DNA from: Syntrophomonadaceae bacterium
GTDB taxonomy: Bacteria > Bacillota > Syntrophomonadia > Syntrophomonadales > Syntrophomonadaceae
Direction of reading: 5' to 3'
Assembly: GCA_012798055.1 (NCBI GenBank)
Contig: JAAZOA010000319.1
Span: 1 to 6,412 of the forward strand
DNA: 6,412 bases
In this document: positions 5,612 to 6,412 of the stretch, piece by piece
Position numbering within the stretch: position 1 is the stretch's first letter
Layout of the letters: each line of letters opens with the position of its first letter
The notes under the pieces: generated by a model
Database searches by the model: none
The model's input: the letters and a program-made list of their open reading frames with translations, nothing else
Told to the model about the DNA's origin: nothing
Program-made: the position numbers and the translations under genes

Positions 5612-6412
5612 TTATGATACTGCACTTATGTTTTCCATATTTCTGGCCAGAAAATCCAACACCCGGTTCAATGCTCTCGTTTCAGTAGGTAAATTGACTA
5701 TCCTTCGGCAAATATCGCTTGCCACCGGGGTGCTGCGGGTGTCTAAGTTCCATCCTGCATTGTTAGCGTTCACTGGATATAGCGGGCAATCGAACCAATC
5801 CCCCAGGATGACTTTTTCTTTTATGGCTGCATTACGGAACGCGTCTCTATTGTTTACCAATAATGGATATCGAAGAAAAACATGGTTTGCAAACTGGTTC
5901 CGATCAACATGATTCCTGTTATTTTGCCTCAGGAATTCTGTATAAGCCTGGGCATTCTTCTTTCTCAATGCATTGAGCTCGTTCAAACCTGCAATAGAAC
6001 TGAGGCCTTTTCTCATCTGGCAAGCAGCTATACCTTTAAAATAACCGGCCGGCATCTCGGTACCGCAGATTTCTTCCCCAGAAGAACTGCCCACGACCAG
6101 GTTATTCTTGCTGAGAAATCTGTACAGATTCACCATGGGCCAGTAGGTAAAATCATTGATAAGGTAGCGCCTGGCGAAATACAAAGTATGTAGATTTAAG
6201 GTCTCCGATAAAGCCGGCTTAATCTTTTCCCTTTCCAGGCGCAATATTTTCCCTTTCAAGCCGCTATGATGGACCACTGAGAATCCGCCGATCCCGGTCG
6301 AAAACGGCTTGGACCACTGGGTAGAAAAAAAGGATGCATCACAGTAACTTCCATTGGGTTTGCCATTGTAGGAACCTCCAAATCCATGGGTACAGTCCTC
6401 TATTGCGTAGAG
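5612..6412 (-). CDS. DegT/DnrJ/EryC1/StrS family PLP-dependent sugar aminotransferase, C-terminal part (cut by right edge)
   Basis: The frame is open from the right edge, giving 266 residues; a GTG at 6277 is internal and not the start. Numbering from the edge, LYAIEDCTHGFGG (1-13) supplies the Asp that pairs with the PLP pyridine nitrogen. ASFFSTQWSKPFSTGIGGF (26-44) contains the Schiff-base Lys35. The small C-terminal domain follows, with LGDWFDCPLYPV (about 201-212) and INLPTE-like VNLPTET (about 237-243). Roughly 150-190 N-terminal residues, including the substrate- and cofactor-binding glycine region, lie outside the window. Family members transfer an amino group from glutamate to a keto-sugar nucleotide in the cytoplasm. 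Here the ketone made by the Gfo/Idh enzyme two genes downstream is the natural candidate substrate. The THG in place of the usual AHA, and the STQWSKP...GIGG in place of the usual K...TTGEGG or GDGG, place it in an atypical subgroup. It may therefore act on another sugar. It is the first gene visible in the operon. Confidence 0.85.
   Translation of the reverse strand, partial: LYAIEDCTHGFGGSYNGKPNGSYCDASFFSTQWSKPFSTGIGGFSVVHHSGLKGKILRLEREKIKPALSETLNLHTLYFARRYLINDFTYWPMVNLYRFLSKNNLVVGSSSGEEICGTEMPAGYFKGIAACQMRKGLSSIAGLNELNALRKKNAQAYTEFLRQNNRNHVDRNQFANHVFLRYPLLVNNRDAFRNAAIKEKVILGDWFDCPLYPVNANNAGWNLDTRSTPVASDICRRIVNLPTETRALNRVLDFLARNMENISAVS

Noticed and set aside
5526..5912. Plus-strand open frame of 128 codons
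   Set aside because: It is antisense to the aminotransferase C-terminus and the dehydrogenase start, both of which have clear family motifs; its translation is compositionally odd and unrecognised.
6275..6277. GTG as the start of a 221-residue aminotransferase
   Set aside because: The frame stays open to the right edge and the 45 upstream residues contain the essential Asp and Lys of the family, so the gene is partial and the GTG is internal.

Overview
The window is a stretch of a bacterial surface-polysaccharide (capsule, O-antigen or exopolysaccharide) biosynthesis locus. All six genes lie on the minus strand, so the transcription order runs from high to low coordinates. Purine-rich Shine-Dalgarno sites, some GTG starts and the styles of the protein families suggest an anaerobic Firmicute of moderate GC content, for example a clostridial or Syntrophomonas-like organism. 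That taxonomic guess is weak, because loci of this kind move readily between lineages.

Layout in transcription order: (1) the C-terminal part of a DegT/DnrJ/EryC1/StrS-type PLP aminotransferase, open at the right edge (6412-5612); (2) a UDP-sugar 6-dehydrogenase of the WbpA/WecC type (5548-4232); (3) a Gfo/Idh/MocA oxidoreductase of the WlbA/WbpB type (4216-3182); (4) a Wzx-like polysaccharide flippase (3174-1711); (5) a two-lobed GNAT-like acetyltransferase overlapping the end of the flippase gene (1721-621); (6) the N-terminal part of a polysaccharide-deacetylase-associated protein, open at the left edge (545-1). Gaps between genes are 63, 15, 7, -11 and 75 bases and none holds a recognisable terminator. 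The whole window therefore reads as part of one long operon.

How the genes may work together: genes 1-3 provide the three enzyme classes (C6 oxidation, ring-carbon oxidation to a ketone, transamination) that in the Wbp/Wlb pathway turn UDP-GlcNAc into a UDP-3-amino-uronic acid. Gene 4 would carry the lipid-linked repeat unit across the membrane. Genes 5 and 6 may acylate and deacylate the sugar or polymer. The assignment of the exact sugar is inference; the usual hexapeptide acetyltransferase and the epimerase are not in the window, nor is any glycosyltransferase or polymerase.

Base composition is strongly mosaic: the dehydrogenase/oxidoreductase pair is GC-rich (about 60% in sampled 60-base lines), while the flippase and especially the acetyltransferase are AT-rich (down to about 27%). 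I saw no tRNA, rRNA, CRISPR array, insertion sequence or clearly undescribed system. The points most worth following up are the atypical aminotransferase active-site region, the unusual acetyltransferase and the acetyltransferase-deacetylase pairing.
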